From positions 1,302,001 to 1,366,000 of the forward strand of contig OX596338.1 of the NCBI GenBank assembly GCA_951394405.1: a stretch of 64,000 bases of DNA, in the 5' to 3' direction. The DNA is from Coprinellus micaceus (Eukaryota; Basidiomycota; Agaricomycetes; Agaricales; Psathyrellaceae). This document shows, piece after piece, positions 1 through 12,303 of this stretch (the stretch's first letter is position 1; every line of letters begins with the position of its first letter). The notes below the pieces were generated by a model, which worked only from the letters and a program-made list of their open reading frames with translations, was not told the DNA's origin and made no database searches. A program made the translations under genes and the position numbers.

Positions 1-131
1 GCAAGTTCATCGTTTGGAAGGACCAAGGGAGCTGGAAACGTTCCCGAGCTGTAAGCTGGGGTGGCATCCTTCGAGGCTTTCGACACGTTCTTGCCACCTC
101 GTGAACTGGAAGTTGCAGGTTGGGTTGCCAT
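1..131 (-). CDS. N-terminal fragment of an unidentified protein, runs off left edge
   Basis: On the minus strand an ATG at 131-129 opens a frame with no stop to the window edge (43 codons). The peptide starts MATQPATSSSRGGKN and is Ser/Ala/Pro-rich, then reads APLVLPNDELA at the edge, which looks like the start of a folded domain. The family is not recognisable from this much sequence. It is divergently arranged with the gene starting at 353, leaving about 220 nt as a shared upstream region. Confidence 0.45.
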   Translation of the reverse strand, partial: MATQPATSSSRGGKNVSKASKDATPAYSSGTFPAPLVLPNDEL

Positions 132-352
132 CGCGTCGGCGAGCTGACGCGCCGTAGGTCGTTCATAGCCTGCAACGGCTGCGTACCTAGATGGCTCGAG
201 TAGCAAGGAGCTATGAGCGCAGCTGGAGGACATGGTGGGAGGGGAGAGAAAGCTGAAGCGCGGATGAAGTAGAGAGCCTCAACAGCATAAACGGGTTTGA
301 TGGCGACTGTCAAGTCCAGAAATAGGGGCTGTACGGCAGAAGTCCTCAAGCC

Positions 353-1036
353 ATGGTTGCGCCGAATAGTCACGTCCCCACTCTCTACTTTGGCTATGGA
401 AGCAATCTTTGTATAGACAAGATGAAGAGGAGGTGTCCCGGAAGCAAGCTAGTTGGCAGAGGACTCCTGAGAGACTGGTACGCCCGTGCTTTGCTTTTAA
501 GCGCCCAGGCTTCACATTGATCAACGCCCAACAGGAAGTGGATAATCAGCGAAAGTGGCTACGCAAACATAGTCCTTTCACCCGGAGATACCGTATACGG
601 CCTCATATACCAACTTAGCGAGGCAGGGGAGGCGTCCCTAGATCGCTCTGAAGGGGTGCCACATAGCTACAGCAAGGAGATGGTGTCGGTCGAGTTCGTG
701 TCCATCGACCCGCTCTTGAAAGCCGTAGAAGTCACCCAGGGAGTGGCGATGGAAGAACCTAAAGTAGTCAAGGAGGTCATGACGTACGTCAATCGGGAGC
801 ACACGAAATACGGGCAGCCCCGGGAGGAATACATCGGGAAGATAAACCAGGGGGTCATAGACGGTGTAAAATATGGGATCCCCGAGGAGTATTTCGAGAC
901 ATATATCAGGCCTTTCATTCGCCCGCCAATACTAGGTGAAGAGGGTGAGCTGGGGGCCAGGTACTCATTCGACCCACAGCTGGCCGATGCGCTGATACTC
1001 GCTTTGAGTACCGCTCTCAACCCAACAGCGGGATAG
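353..1036 (+). CDS. Gamma-glutamylcyclotransferase (GGCT-like), 208 aa
   Basis: This enzyme converts gamma-glutamyl-amino acids (or glutathione, depending on subfamily) to 5-oxoproline in the cytosol. Exons 353-477 and 535-1036, with a 57-nt intron, close in frame. The N-terminus reads TLYFGYGSNL, the family's substrate-cradling YGSNL motif. Splicing restores DWKWIISESGYANIV, the usual (R/K)W.I...GYANIV strand, followed by GDTVYGLIY. The Glu in LDRSEGVP is the expected catalytic acid. The C-terminal half contains PREEYIGKINQG and a conserved YIRPFIR tail seen in fungal GGCT proteins. The start at 353 is the first ATG before YFGYGSNL. It converges on UTP21 with about 60 nt between stops. Family assignment is firm; exact substrate is not. 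Confidence 0.9.
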
Positions 1037-1096
1037 TTAAATGTAAATTCGCTAGACGAAGAGCAATAAATGGTGCACATACTCCACACCACCCAT

Positions 1097-4000
1097 CTAC
1101 AGAGTGTCCCTAACAAACCCTAGCGTACCCAGACTGCTCGTCACAAGCTCCAGTACCCTCTGACTCTCCTTCCTATGCACGACCTCCAACTCCCTCATCG
1201 CCTCCCCAAGCTCCTCCCCATTCTCAATCAACACCTCCCCATGCACCTGCAAGAACACCTTCATCATCGCCTCCACCGCCTCAAAGTCCCTATGGCTCCT
1301 CAGCCTCTGCGTCAGCGCATGCATAAACAGAGCTAACGACTCCAGCAAAAGGAGAGTCCGGATCTCCAGATCGAGTGCAGCGGGGGAGAGGATCTTGGCG
1401 TAGTTGAAGAAGTCCTCGTAATCCCCTTCCCGGCTTGCCTCCTCCATCTTCTTCACGAACACACTCTCAATCCCCCCGAGCATCCTCTTACCCCTCTCCT
1501 TCCTCCTCTCTTCATCCTCATCCCTCTCCTTCTGCTTCTTACTCTTCACATCCTCCAATGCGAACCTCGTCTCCACACCTGGCAGTGTGGGGATGAAGAA
1601 TGGAGCCTGTTCTGGTGCTTTTGGGGCCTCCTTGGGCTTGTTCCGCTGCTGGATGACTTCGAGGTTGAGTAGCGTCTGCCACCTCGACCGGGGGAGAAGG
1701 GTGAGCGTGATAAGGTCTCCGTCGAGTTGGGGAGGCGTTGAGAAGACATTAACGTCTTTCTCGTCGACCTTGAGCGCCTCCAAGGCCTCCAACACTTCTT
1801 CCTCCTCGGTACCCTGGACACTGGGGAGGTTCACCTCCTCAATATCCTCATCACTAATCCCCTTGAACGTAACATTCGCGTACTGCGCCCTATTCGCCCA
1901 GAGGAACACCCCAAGCGAGTCAATATGCGATGTCGCGAGGAAGTCATTGGTAGGGGAGAACGAGAGCGAAGTGGCGACAGAAGAGGTTTTGAAGGCGTCG
2001 ATGAGGCGACCGGTGGGGACGTCGAAGGTGCGGATGATGGAGTCGAGGGAGGTGGTGAGGAGCCAGCGCGAGTCGGGGGAGAAGGCCATGTCGAGGACAC
2101 GCCCTCGGAAGCCACCAAGTTCACGCACGATCCGGCGCGTTTCGAGGTCGATGATGCGGATGACGAGGTCGTCGCATATGACGGCGATAAGGCCGCTGTC
2201 GCGCTGCAGGATCAGAGCTGTCGCAGTAGCGGGGAGGACGAGGGTGTGTTCAAGTTCGGCTGTTCTGAAATCGAAGAACTGTGGAACACCATTGTCAGTC
2301 AAAGTGAGGCGGCCGCGGAGTTGTTACTCACGTTCACAGTCCCGTCGAGGGTAGACACCACAACCCACTGATTCAACGAATCCGACACAATTCCCGTTAC
2401 ACTCCTCTCCTTCTTACCCGCGTTACTGCTATGTACCCGCCCAGAAACCTCCTCTGGTGCAGCCCCAATTTTAAACACCCTCCTCCGGATCCCACTCTGC
2501 ATGTTCCACATATACACCTGCCCCGTACTCGACCCCGCAAGACCAAAGTTTCCACACGCAGTCACACACGTCGCCTTCACGCTGCCCAGCGTCGCCTTTT
2601 CCTTGCCTTTCGCCGACTTGGCAGAATCTCCTACAAAGCCTAAAGTGTACTTGCCCAGGCGCTTGGACTGCATCGTCCACGTCCTCGAAAAGGTCTCGTC
2701 GGTATGGCCCGTCATGATATCGTCCCAATCCTTCGCTCGGGCTGGGGAGTAACTCAAACTCGTAACAGGGGGAAACTTGAGCTTGTCCACCTGGAGTCCC
2801 AGGCTGTTCGCTTTCTTCTGCACGCTCCCCTGGCTTAGCTCGAACGACCTTGAATCCCTCACGACCGACGTACACCGCAAGGACCTGTCGCGCGAGGCGG
2901 TGAGGAGCGCCTTGCCATCGTCCCCGTAGTACCTGATGAGGTGCGGTGGGGCGTGGTGACCCGAGCGAAACTTGAGGAGACGCGGGGCAGCTGTAGGCGT
3001 GTCGAACACCCACTGCTTCACACTGTTATCCTCTCCGCTCGTCACCAGCACCGGTTGGCCCGGCACCCACTCCATCCCGCGAATCGCACTATCGTGCGCG
3101 CCTTTCACCATGTGCAGCAGCCTCCCCCCGGCGTTGAGGTCCCAGAGTGCGATGTGGCCTGAGGAGGAGGCGGAGGCGAGGATAGGTTGGCCGTCGGAGC
3201 GGAAGGAGAGGGCGGAGATGGCGGAGGGAGAGGAGGAGGTGGGGTCCATGCGCATGCGCATGAGGCGTTCGTCGGCGCGGACGTCGTAGACGCTGATCTC
3301 TCCGGAGGTGAAGCCGATGCCTACGACGTCGATGGCGGGGGATTGGACGAGGGATGAAATGGAGGCGGATTGGGAGGAGGGTGCGCCGAGTAATGGGAGA
3401 GAGGGGGTGGTGAGGAGGGAGGAAGAGGGGAAGGTGTAGATTCGTTTCTGAGAGGCAATATTCCATAGCTCCATGATGCCTTCGCTGCTCGCGACGAGGA
3501 CTTTGTTGAGGTATGTTGCGGGGTGGAGGATGGACGTCGCTGTGAAGCCTTTTTCGAATTCGACCGTAGATTGTAGTGCTGGATATCTCGTTAGTAGGAG
3601 AACATCGGAGAATGGGTGACGGACGCACATCCTGTCGTGGTTTCCCAAGTCAGCATCCTATCTCCTTGCTCAGTCAGGGCGAGGATGAAGGACCCAAAGA
3701 TCGTGATGTAGGCAATATTACTGCCCAGAGGGTTCTCAATCCTCATAACCTGTTCCAATTGAGTTGAATCTCGCACGAATAATGGTTGGGACTCACCTCA
3801 TTGCCCCGAATGTACTTCAAAATCCACACTCCCGCACTAATCCACACCGCGTCCCCATCCATTGCCATCCAGGTTATCACTTCTGGTGCATCCGGTCCCA
3901 CAAACAGCAGCGTCATCTTGCCACCTTCCCATAGTGCCCAGCTCTTCCCCAAGCAAGTTAGGATGTGTATTCTTGGGCCCTCGGTTGTACCCTTGAATGA

Positions 4001-4222
4001 TCGCGTTTGCAGCACGAAAGGTACGTGGTTTGTGATCAAGCCTAGTGCTCTGAATGGCACGAAAAGGCGAGGCTCCTTCTTGGAGACAGCATTCGAGGTA
4101 GATTCCGCTGCTTGTCGTAGGCGTTTGCGAGGAGGAGGTGTCGAGACGTCCGAGTCGTCTTCTACCGTGGATGCTGGTGGTAGCGGCGCCATTTTTGAGT
4201 TTTGGGGCTTCAGACTAGCCAA
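1097..4222 (-). CDS. UTP21: U3 snoRNP / SSU processome WD40 protein Utp21 (WDR36), 991 aa
   Basis: Utp21 is a double beta-propeller subunit of the UTP-B complex in the nucleolar small-subunit processome and is needed for 18S rRNA maturation. Exons (minus): 4222-3797, 3749-3629, 3578-2332 and 2278-1097; all junctions are in frame, giving 991 aa, close to the family length. Serial WD40 blades are visible (IASASSSGHIALWDLN-type repeats and VTSGEDNSVKQWVFD). After the propellers the Utp21-specific C-terminal helical domain runs from about residue 720 to the end (acidic/basic KQKERDEDEERRKERGKRMLGG-like stretch, then leucine-rich helices). The N-terminal 45 residues are basic and low-complexity. 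A second in-frame Met (MAPLPP, 4192) could be the real start. It is divergent from the SRP receptor beta gene, sharing a short upstream region. Confidence 0.95.
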
Positions 4223-4358
4223 AGACCGAAGCAGAGTCGAATCAAGCGCTCAGCGAAAAAATGGCGGAGGCTTTTCGCAGCGGAGCCAAACATGGCACGC
4301 GCTGACGAGCGCTTGACGCTGATGATGACGCTGGCCTTCTCACTTTCCATCATCGACT

Positions 4359-5341
4359 ATGGCAGGAGGCCCACAATCACCACCACCGGACGCTCCTCTT
4401 CCCGAGGTGACGCTGGCGAGCGTGCCTCCAGTTATTCCCGAGGTTCTCCCAGTTACAGCTGGATTCAATTCACAATCTCTACTCTTTGCGAGTGGATTGC
4501 TCGCTTTCATTCTAGTACTCGGTGGGTAAACTCCAAAGATGATACATTTCGATACTCTTGGCTGATCTATAGTCAAGCTTTGATACTCTTCACCCGCAAA
4601 AAGTCCAAATCCAGGGGCAACGCCCTCCTCCTCACCGGCCCCATGGATTCGGGCAAAACAGCCATCTTCTCCCGTCTCGCATACACCCACTCCCTCCCAA
4701 CCCTCACATCTCTCCAAACCAACTCATCCACCATCTCCCTCTCGCCTTCCAAGAACGTCCGAGTCGTCGACGTGCCTGGGCACCCTAGGATACGTGGACA
4801 GTTCGCTGAGCACCTCGGCGATGCAAAGGTGCTGGCATTCGTGGTCGATTCCAACACAATATCGAGGAACGGAGCCGCCGTCGCAGAGCACCTACACAGC
4901 ATCCTACACTCCCTCACATCCCTTCCCCCAAGCCAGTCACCTCCCCAGCTCCTCATCCTCTGTAATAAGGCGGATATGCTAGGCAAGAACTCGACCGGCT
5001 CAAGTACGAGCACCCTCGCCATCAACCGTGTCCGAACCATCCTGGAACGAGAGCTCGAGAAGCGTCGCGTTTCTACCGTCGGCGGGGTCGCAGTTGAAGG
5101 ATTGGGCGAGGACGAGAAGGATGGTGGCGAGGGTCAGGGGGAGATGGGAGGGTTGGAGTGCGGAGCAGATGGGAATGCACCGTTCAGGTTTGAGGAGTGG
5201 GAGGGTGGGGAGGTTGTGTTTTTGGGTACGAGTGCTAAGCCTGTCGAGGGCGGGGATGAGAAGAAAGATGCAGACGAGAAGAGTGAAGCCGAGGATGGCG
5301 GGCTGGCAGAGCTCAGGGATTGGTTAGAGGAGAATATGTAA
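4359..5341 (+). CDS. SRP102: Signal recognition particle receptor beta subunit, 311 aa
   Basis: This is the membrane-anchored small GTPase of the SRP receptor; it docks the alpha subunit to the ER membrane for cotranslational targeting. Exons 4359-4525 and 4573-5341 (47-nt intron) close in frame. Exon 1 gives a Pro-rich lumenal/N-terminal tail and a single membrane anchor (LLFASGLLAFILVL, about residues 41-54). The GTPase domain shows G1 GPMDSGKT, a G3-like DVPGHPR and G4 CNKADM. A Gly/Glu-rich acidic insertion (about residues 215-290) precedes a final helix. The Ser/Met substitutions around G1 are tolerated in this family. The start is the first ATG ahead of the anchor. Confidence 0.93.
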
Positions 5342-5703
5342 TAGTCCTTCTCATTATTCTTGTAATCTAGTGTACTACACTATCGCCCATATTTCGCTCA
5401 TCGCCATCGCCTTACCCTTGCGGCCTTGAATGGCTACTGATGTTCCTGGAGTTCAAGGCGGCCAAGTTGAGACACTGGTATCGCCATGACTCTGCATGTT
5501 ACGAGTCTTCGGGATTTGGTAGGGTGAATATGTGCACCTCTTGCTACTCATGAACCGCGATGAAGGTCAGGAGCAAAGGCAGGAACCCCGGCGAAACAGG
5601 CGCTGTAGTCGCCTCCCGATTGATGTGTGTCACACGGTCTGATCTAATCAAGGCGTAGACGCGACGCGTCACCTCGCCCTCCTCATTACATTCCACAACC
5701 ACG
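5342..5703. other. Intergenic, 362 nt
   Basis: This lies between the SRP receptor beta stop and the PRE2 start and should hold a terminator and the PRE2 promoter. I see no gene, repeat or clear TATA box in it. Confidence 0.5.
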
Positions 5704-6827
5704 ATGAACTCTCTCGTCCAACGATTCTCCACGTCTTCTTCGACGCCACTCGCCGCCCTCTCAAAGGGTGCCGGCGCCGTTACCGACGAAGACGATGATT
5801 TCAGCGACGCTGCGTGGGGGAGCGAGGCTGGGTTCGGCAACATCGCGAAGGGCGTACCAAGCTTCTCGGTACCTGCTGTGGCCGATGTGCGTATATCTCT
5901 GTTGGAATAGGCTGGAGGAGAGGTATTGACTCTGGGATCTGCGCCGTGTAGCCCACTTCTTTCCTCCGCCTGCACACGGACGACCATGCCGACCCCAGCT
6001 GCCGCATCAAGATTCAGCACGGAACGACGACATTGGCGTTTAGGTTCAAAGGAGGTGTTATTGTCGCTGTCGACTCTAGGGCAACAGCTGGAAGCTACAT
6101 TGGTGAGTAACAGTCCTTAATCAAGTCAAGATCATCCAGCTCAACCGCGATGCAGCATCGGGGACGGTGAAGAAGGTCATCGAGATCAACCCCTACCTCC
6201 TGGGTACCATGGCCGGTGGTGCCGCCGACTGCCAATACTGGGAAACCTACCTGGGCATGCACTGTCGCCTGCATGAACTCCGCAACAAAGAACGCATCTC
6301 CGTCTCCGCCGCCTCCAAGTTCCTCTCCAACCTCGTCTACTCGTACAAGGGCATGGGTCTCTCCATGGGCACCATGATCTGTGGCTGGGATAAGACGGGC
6401 CCCTCGATCTTCTATGTCGACAGCGACGGCACGCGGTTGAAGGGCGATTTGTTCAGTGTGGGGAGTGGAAGCACGTTTGCGTATGGTGTGTTGGATCAGG
6501 GGTATCATTGGGACTTGACGGATGCGGAGGCGCAGGAGTTGGGTAGGAGAAGTATTTATGCTGCTGGGCATCGTGATGCGTTCTCCGGTAACACGGTGAA
6601 TCTGTATCATGTCAAGGAGCATGGATGGGAGTTCATCGGTGTGTATTCTGTCCTCTTTTTCGATAGCTTGTTGTCTTACTCGGGAAATCTCAGGCAACTA
6701 CGATGTCAACAAGCTGCATTACGAGGGTCCCGGAAATGTTGCTGGATCGCCTGGGCACGGTTATGGATACGACATCCGGGTGGAAGGCTTGTCGTCGGCA
6801 AACCCTCCAGTCGCCGCTGCTGCGTAA
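5704..6827 (+). CDS. PRE2: 20S proteasome subunit beta-5 precursor, 316 aa
   Basis: This subunit carries the chymotrypsin-like activity of the 20S proteasome core. Exons 5704-5886, 5952-6102, 6156-6638 and 6694-6827; phases agree. Residues 1-85 form a propeptide ending in QHG, and cleavage exposes the catalytic Thr at residue 86 (GTTTLAF). Relative to this Thr1, Asp17 and Lys33 of the active site are both present ([10 protein letters not shown] and [14 protein letters not shown]). The rest of the beta fold follows: [20 protein letters not shown] and DGYH-like DQGYHWDL. The C-terminal tail is Ala/Gly-rich and slightly longer than in yeast. Introns are 53-65 nt. Confidence 0.96.
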
Positions 6828-7474
6828 CCGATATATCAAGAGAGCGCACCACCTTGTATTATATACTGCCATTCAATTCGTTTCCTCCTCCTTCCCTCCT
6901 ACCAGGACGCGCCCATCGACTTGGAATAAGTTGGGTCGGCACTGAACTGGAACCTCGACCTCTTATCGCAACAGTGGAGATTTTCTGAAAGGAAATCCAT
7001 GCATTCAACTATCCGTACATTCGATTACGCGAAAGGGAGAAAAGAGTCGAAAGGAAATGTCGGAAAGGTTTGACGCTCGACACACCACGGAAAAAACAGG
7101 CCGGTCGAGTTCTAATCCTAACCGTAGAGTTTACCCCAGCTCGTCTACGCTGTACCTGAATCACCTTGCCCTGCTGTGCTGAGAGCCTATCGGGCTGGCA
7201 CTGTCTAAGAGGTAGCGGTGAAGGAGAGATCGGGGTGCAGAGGGGGTCTATATAGGAAAATCGTTGTGTGGTTGTGTTAGATTCGGGGGGTTGATGCGGT
7301 TGCCGAAACTTCCCCTGAACGCTGAGCGCCAAAACGACAACTTGGTTCAATACCGCCATCATCCGTGCTTTAATAACTTTTTCGTTCTGGTCCGCTCCAG
7401 TATACCTTGAAGCGTAAAGACCAAGGACGCAGATAACAGCATTCCACCCTTTCGCAGCACCCGGGGTCTTCAGG
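6828..7474. other. Intergenic, 647 nt
   Basis: This separates PRE2 from the GTPase gene. A 173-codon open frame on the minus strand (7009-7530) overlaps the first GTPase exon but has no recognisable domain or coding character, so I treat the stretch as non-coding. Confidence 0.4.
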
Positions 7475-10400
7475 ATGTTCGATGATTCTTCTGACGATGG
7501 TTCAGATGCGCATTGGGTCTGTGCTTCCATGCAGCTCCTGCTAAGACCCCTCGTCCTAATCTTGTCCCTGTATCATATTACTCAGAAAAGACCTCCACGC
7601 TTCCGTCCAGCACCCACTAAGCGACGCGCCCTCGTAAAGGTAGAGTACAACTCAGACAGATGAGGAAGCTATGTCCGTTGTACGCAATCAAGGGTGTTTT
7701 ACCCCTCAGCTTATCGACTGACTCGGAATTTCCCCTATTTCTCCTCACTCAGGACCCCCCAAATAGATCTGGTCAGGTATTCACAAAGTCGGAGGAGCAT
7801 GTTCAAACCGCTCTATCCCGGAATCATATTGCAGTGACTGGCGCGTTCAAACCTCCTGATCGACGGTATCACGTCGTCTGGACCGTCGACGACATCGAAT
7901 ACAAGCCGGGAATCGCGATTGAATACCAGCATAATATGATTGAAAGTCTCGAGGACATGTTCAAGTTGGTGGAGATCCCCAAGACTCTGCGTTCGGCTGC
8001 GCTGCAAAGCGAGGCACAGAAGTTAGTACTAGGGCTCGGTTGAACGAGGTTGTCCGGAATTTGCTGAACCAAGTCTGTTCGTAGGGTCAAGGAATTGACT
8101 GCCGTCCCTCTCAAGAAAACAATCGCTATTTTAGGAAGTATGTTCGACTCGACTACTATGGCTTTCGTGGATCTCATTTCCCCTCAGCAACCGGCGTTGG
8201 CAAATCGTCGCTCATCAACGCACTTGTTGGCGGTACGGGCAGCGGTTATATCAGCCGCCATTCTGCTAATGATATCCCCTTGACAGACTGCATTGTCCCC
8301 TCGAGTTCTCTGAGCGGTAAGCAAACTCCGATGCCCCGCGGAGGCTCCGATGCTGAACCAACCTAGCCTGCACGTCTGTACCAACGGAGATCGCCTATCA
8401 CGAGAACGAGGGCATCGCTGCAGACATCATCTTCATCCCGAGAGAGGATTGGGTGAAGTTCATTTCTCTTGTGCTGGACGACCATGCGGGTAGGAACGAC
8501 GGCGATTCAGACGAAGACGAAGAAGGCATCCAAGAGAACTTTGACTCCGACGGCCCTGTCGAGGTTGCGTGGCAGAAGGTATGTATATGTTTGCCTCGCA
8601 CTTCGGTTCAGTGTCGTTTGACTGACACCTCGTCGATTCAGTTTCGTACTGTGTATCCCAGCATCACCCTCCAGGAACTCTCTGAGATGACTGCGGAGGA
8701 CGTTATCGCCGTGAATCCTGGTGCGTGCCCCAATGCCGACCGATAAAATAGGTGTTGAAAGCCCGATTCCCTAGCGTTCTGGAAGATGCTCGGTACAGTG
8801 AAACGGATCGTATCCGCCGACCCGGACGTGTTTCGAGACGAAATCACCCAATACATTGGCTCGCGCTCCTATGAGTCGAATACCGAGTCTGAGGATATGG
8901 ATACGGATACATGCGGAATACCCCCACAGATATGGCCGTTGGTAGCGAAGGTCATTATATTCCATGACGCCGATATTCTCGCTGAGGGTGTCAGCTTTGT
9001 TGACCTCCCAGGTTGGTCTTGTATTGATGGCCATTTCCAGTCCACTCATGCTTCCCAACATTAGGCGTTGCCGACACTAATTCTGCCAGGGATAACGCTG
9101 CAAAAGATTATATGAAGAACGCAACACATTTCTGGATCCTCACCCTCAGCAACCGAGCGATCAGCGACAAGACCGCCCACGGTATGTACTTCTAGTACAA
9201 CTTTGTTATCCACGTTTTCACTGACGCTGTGGGCTGGATGAAGAACTTCTCGGTGATGCTCTCAAGACGCAGCTTCAACGTGCGTCATTCCACCGCTCTA
9301 CCTTCTATTTTTTGCTAACCCCTTGATGTGTAGTGGGTAGGTTGAATCGCCATTACTTAGTTCGGCGGTCTAGCGCAATCTGACTGCATATCCGACCCGC
9401 CTCCCTCGAAGATGGAAAGTATGTTGTTCGCGAACTCATCTGTTCGGACAAGTACTGAGTTTTCCGCATAGCTTGAACGCTCAGTCTATTAGCTTAATTA
9501 CCACCAAGAACGATCAACTTACAGTCTCAGAAGTCGTCAGACAGCTAAAGCTCTCCAAGGACCCCGACTTTATAGAATTGCAAGATCAAATCAAACTGGG
9601 TTCGTGCTATATCTCTTCCTCTGTAGGGACAGCGTCTTACCCCCGACCGAAGCGTCCGAGTTGAGGGATCTTGAGGAGCAGGAGCAAGATTGTTCCGCGC
9701 ATATTGAAGCCTTTCGTCGAGGTGAAGATTATGTCCCAAAATTCCTTCCAGGCGGAAAGAAGGGGACACGTCAGAGTGGAAACACAGCGGGGCCCCCCAA
9801 CAGTCGCAAATCTGCGAGGCTTGTGGGCTCAGCAGCGTCCTCGCGTGGCTCTCGAAATGCAAAAGGCCGGAATGGCGACAGTGGCGATGGCGATGCAGCG
9901 ACTCGTTTCTCCCTCAATGATCTGGAGCGGAAGCACGCCACGCTCAGCAAGTCTATCGAAGAAATTCGGGCTCGCCTGCGCGGTACATCCTGCCCGGAGA
10001 CGTTGCACAGACAAAAGAAGGCGTTGTGCGCTGATCGTCGATCTGAGGTGCGTGCTGCCCGGAAACCTGGCGCTCTCTGTAGAAGGCTGACTGTATCGGC
10101 AGCACGCAAGGAAGAAACTGAAAGCATCCTTTCAGAATATGTTCGAGGGAACAGGGCTTCAAGGTAGAAACCCCACGCTAGAGAGGTGGCGCTCTGCCAG
10201 AAAGTACTCATCCCGCTAACCCCTTCGTAGACCAGACCGAAATCAACATCCCCGTGTTTGCCTGTTCTAGTGCCGACTATCTGAAACTGACAGGCGAGCA
10301 CGGTTGTCGGTCACCTGTGCTGTATCTACTAACCGCACCGTGTCTACAGGATGTAGCACAGATGATGGGGCCGCAGAATGCTTCATAGATGTAGCACAAA

Positions 10401-11841
10401 CGGGCATTCCTCGACTTCTGCAGTATGTCCGGGAGATTTCTAAGTCCACGCGCCACGAGCAAGCCATAGGCGGTTTCTCGCAGGTATCTGCGTTCGCGCG
10501 GTCCGTCTCCGGATTTGCACAGGTAGCCCAGGACATATCTCCTGCTGATAGGGCCATACTTCGCACGCGATGGGAGACCACGGAGGACCGGGAGCTTCCC
10601 ATCCGCTGGAACTATTATGCGATGGACGAAGACAACGTTGGCATATCCCGCCGGTTGAAGAGGGTACGGTTTAAGTCGTTTTCCGTGAGGGTATGTACTT
10701 TCGTCGCTAACATGTTAGATCCGTCAGGAATTCTCGGATGCGGCGAGACAGCTCTTACCTGACCTCCAAGAACACTGCAGAGAGGCTCTGGAAGACAAAT
10801 GCAGGGCTGGTGCCCAACAGGTCCGCGACTCAAGTTATTGCTCTCATGATATCGCATGTTGATAAAATTATGAAGGCTTCACACTTCGCAGCCGAGTCCC
10901 TCATGAAATTCGTAGATTCCTTGAAGCACTGGAAAACGTATGGAGCTGGTGAGTTTTTTCAGAGCAACCGAGCTTCTTTCAACAGGTCGGTGCTAACTAC
11001 ACTCCTAGTACTGCGTCGAGACGGTCACTGGGAAAAACGCAATCTCAATCTCAATTATATCCTCACCGAGCCCATCAAATCCGCAATATCCCAATCTTGG
11101 GCCGTGCTATTCCAGTCCCTGCCATTCGGCAATCTCGAAGAGCGCATCCTGCAACTTCTCAGTCAACTCTTCAAGGAGTTCTGCGAATCTGCTCCAGACG
11201 GCGTGAAAGCACAGGCTAAGATCCACTCGGATATCTGCCTTGGAGTGATGAAGGACCTCCTTCCGCGGGCATTTGTGGAACCGAGGAACTTGTTGGTTCA
11301 AGCGCAAAAGACGATCTCGCGCGGTCTCGACACCCATGTTTCCAATCAACTCCACGACGTCTACGCCGAGGCAGGGGCAATGACCGGAAAGGGCATGTAC
11401 CGCCGTCAGAAAGTGAGTTTGGTTCTTGCTCCCGGTCGGCCGCCCCTGACGCTGAATCTCACTGTTTTCAGAACAGGCTGCAGGAACACTTGAAAAAGCA
11501 CGGCCGCGCTATCTTCAACTCAGCTATCGAGGCCCTTCTCACTGACGTTGACAATGCCCTGATCTTAGCTGTCAATTCATTCGGGAAGTCCTTGGATGAG
11601 TTTGCTGTGAAGGTTAGCCGCACCCAAACTATTTTCGTGATTCCACATATTCTAAACAGGTTCCCAGGTCGAGATGGATCTCTCCGTTCTTTGGGAGGTC
11701 TTCAATAAGGACGCGCCACAAGTCAGAGCGCGCCAGTACCTCGCGACTCTGGCGACTGAGATCCAAGGTCAAGCTCACCTGTGGATGGAAGCCGCGAGGT
11801 TAATGGAAATAGCCCAGAAAGAAGTCATGAAATTTTATTAG
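7475..11841 (+). CDS. SLIP-GC-like dynamin-family GTPase, about 1015 aa, 23 exons
   Basis: This is a large P-loop GTPase resembling nuclear GTPase SLIP-GC and its fungal expansions. Exons: 7475-7516, 7586-7639, 7753-8021, 8085-8137, 8188-8232, 8287-8316, 8367-8578, 8642-8720, 8775-9011, 9065-9181, 9244-9279, 9334-9336, 9412-9418, 9472-9599, 9653-10047, 10103-10163, 10231-10302, 10350-10663, 10719-10820, 10876-10948, 11009-11412, 11472-11612 and 11668-11841. The lengths sum to 3048 nt and stay in frame throughout. G1 is GTTGVGKSS (near residue 138), a switch-I-like ACTSVPTEI follows, G3 is DLPG (near 340) and G4 is TTKND (near 407). An acidic linker (DSDEDEEG) and a long helical C-terminal half follow, with LRRDGHWEKRNLN typical of the family. 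The 3-nt exon is optional because its removal keeps frame. The junction at 10294-10303 could instead use a GC donor. The cellular role is unknown. Confidence 0.85.
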
Positions 11842-12303
11842 CATACCCTTGCCACTCTGATACCTGGAGCAATTCGCTTGTTCATTCGTGACCTTGAAAG
11901 CTTGATGGGCTTTGTTCATTGTTGTTGTATATCTATTATTTACTCTACCTATTGATGTCTCGAGCGGTAATGTAAAATTATCTAGCTATATACCAGTACA
12001 ATTTCTTCGTCTTGTTCTCCGTGATCACGATGTGGATTCGAAGTGGGGGTTGTGTATTGGTTATGAGGGTAGCTTAGCGCCGGCCTTCACCCGTGACTGA
12101 GCTCCCATCAAGCGCCCATCAAAAATGCGGAACCGGGTTGAAACGCTGACTTGCCACCGCATCCGCAACTTGGTCCTGAACGACATCCACTATACGCAGA
12201 GTTCAATCCCCAACGATAAACTAATGTCTCTCGACATTCTCTGCGCTCCTCCAAGCTTTGCTATACTGACATGGTAACGGTTTAGACCCTCGTCTCCTTA
12301 GCA
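11842..12303. other. Intergenic, 462 nt
   Basis: The first part is AT-richer than its neighbours and probably contains the GTPase 3' UTR. No gene was seen. Confidence 0.4.

Noticed and set aside
1587..2371. Long plus-strand frames (up to 255 codons)
   Set aside because: They lie entirely opposite the UTP21 coding exon and are antisense shadows.
5544..6020. 158-codon minus-strand frame
   Set aside because: It is antisense to PRE2 exons 1 and 2, which are firmly identified.
7009..7530. 173-codon open frame on the minus strand
   Set aside because: It overlaps the first exon of the GTPase, has no recognisable domain, and its composition (mixed, many Arg/Ser/Gln) looks like an out-of-frame shadow of GC-rich DNA.
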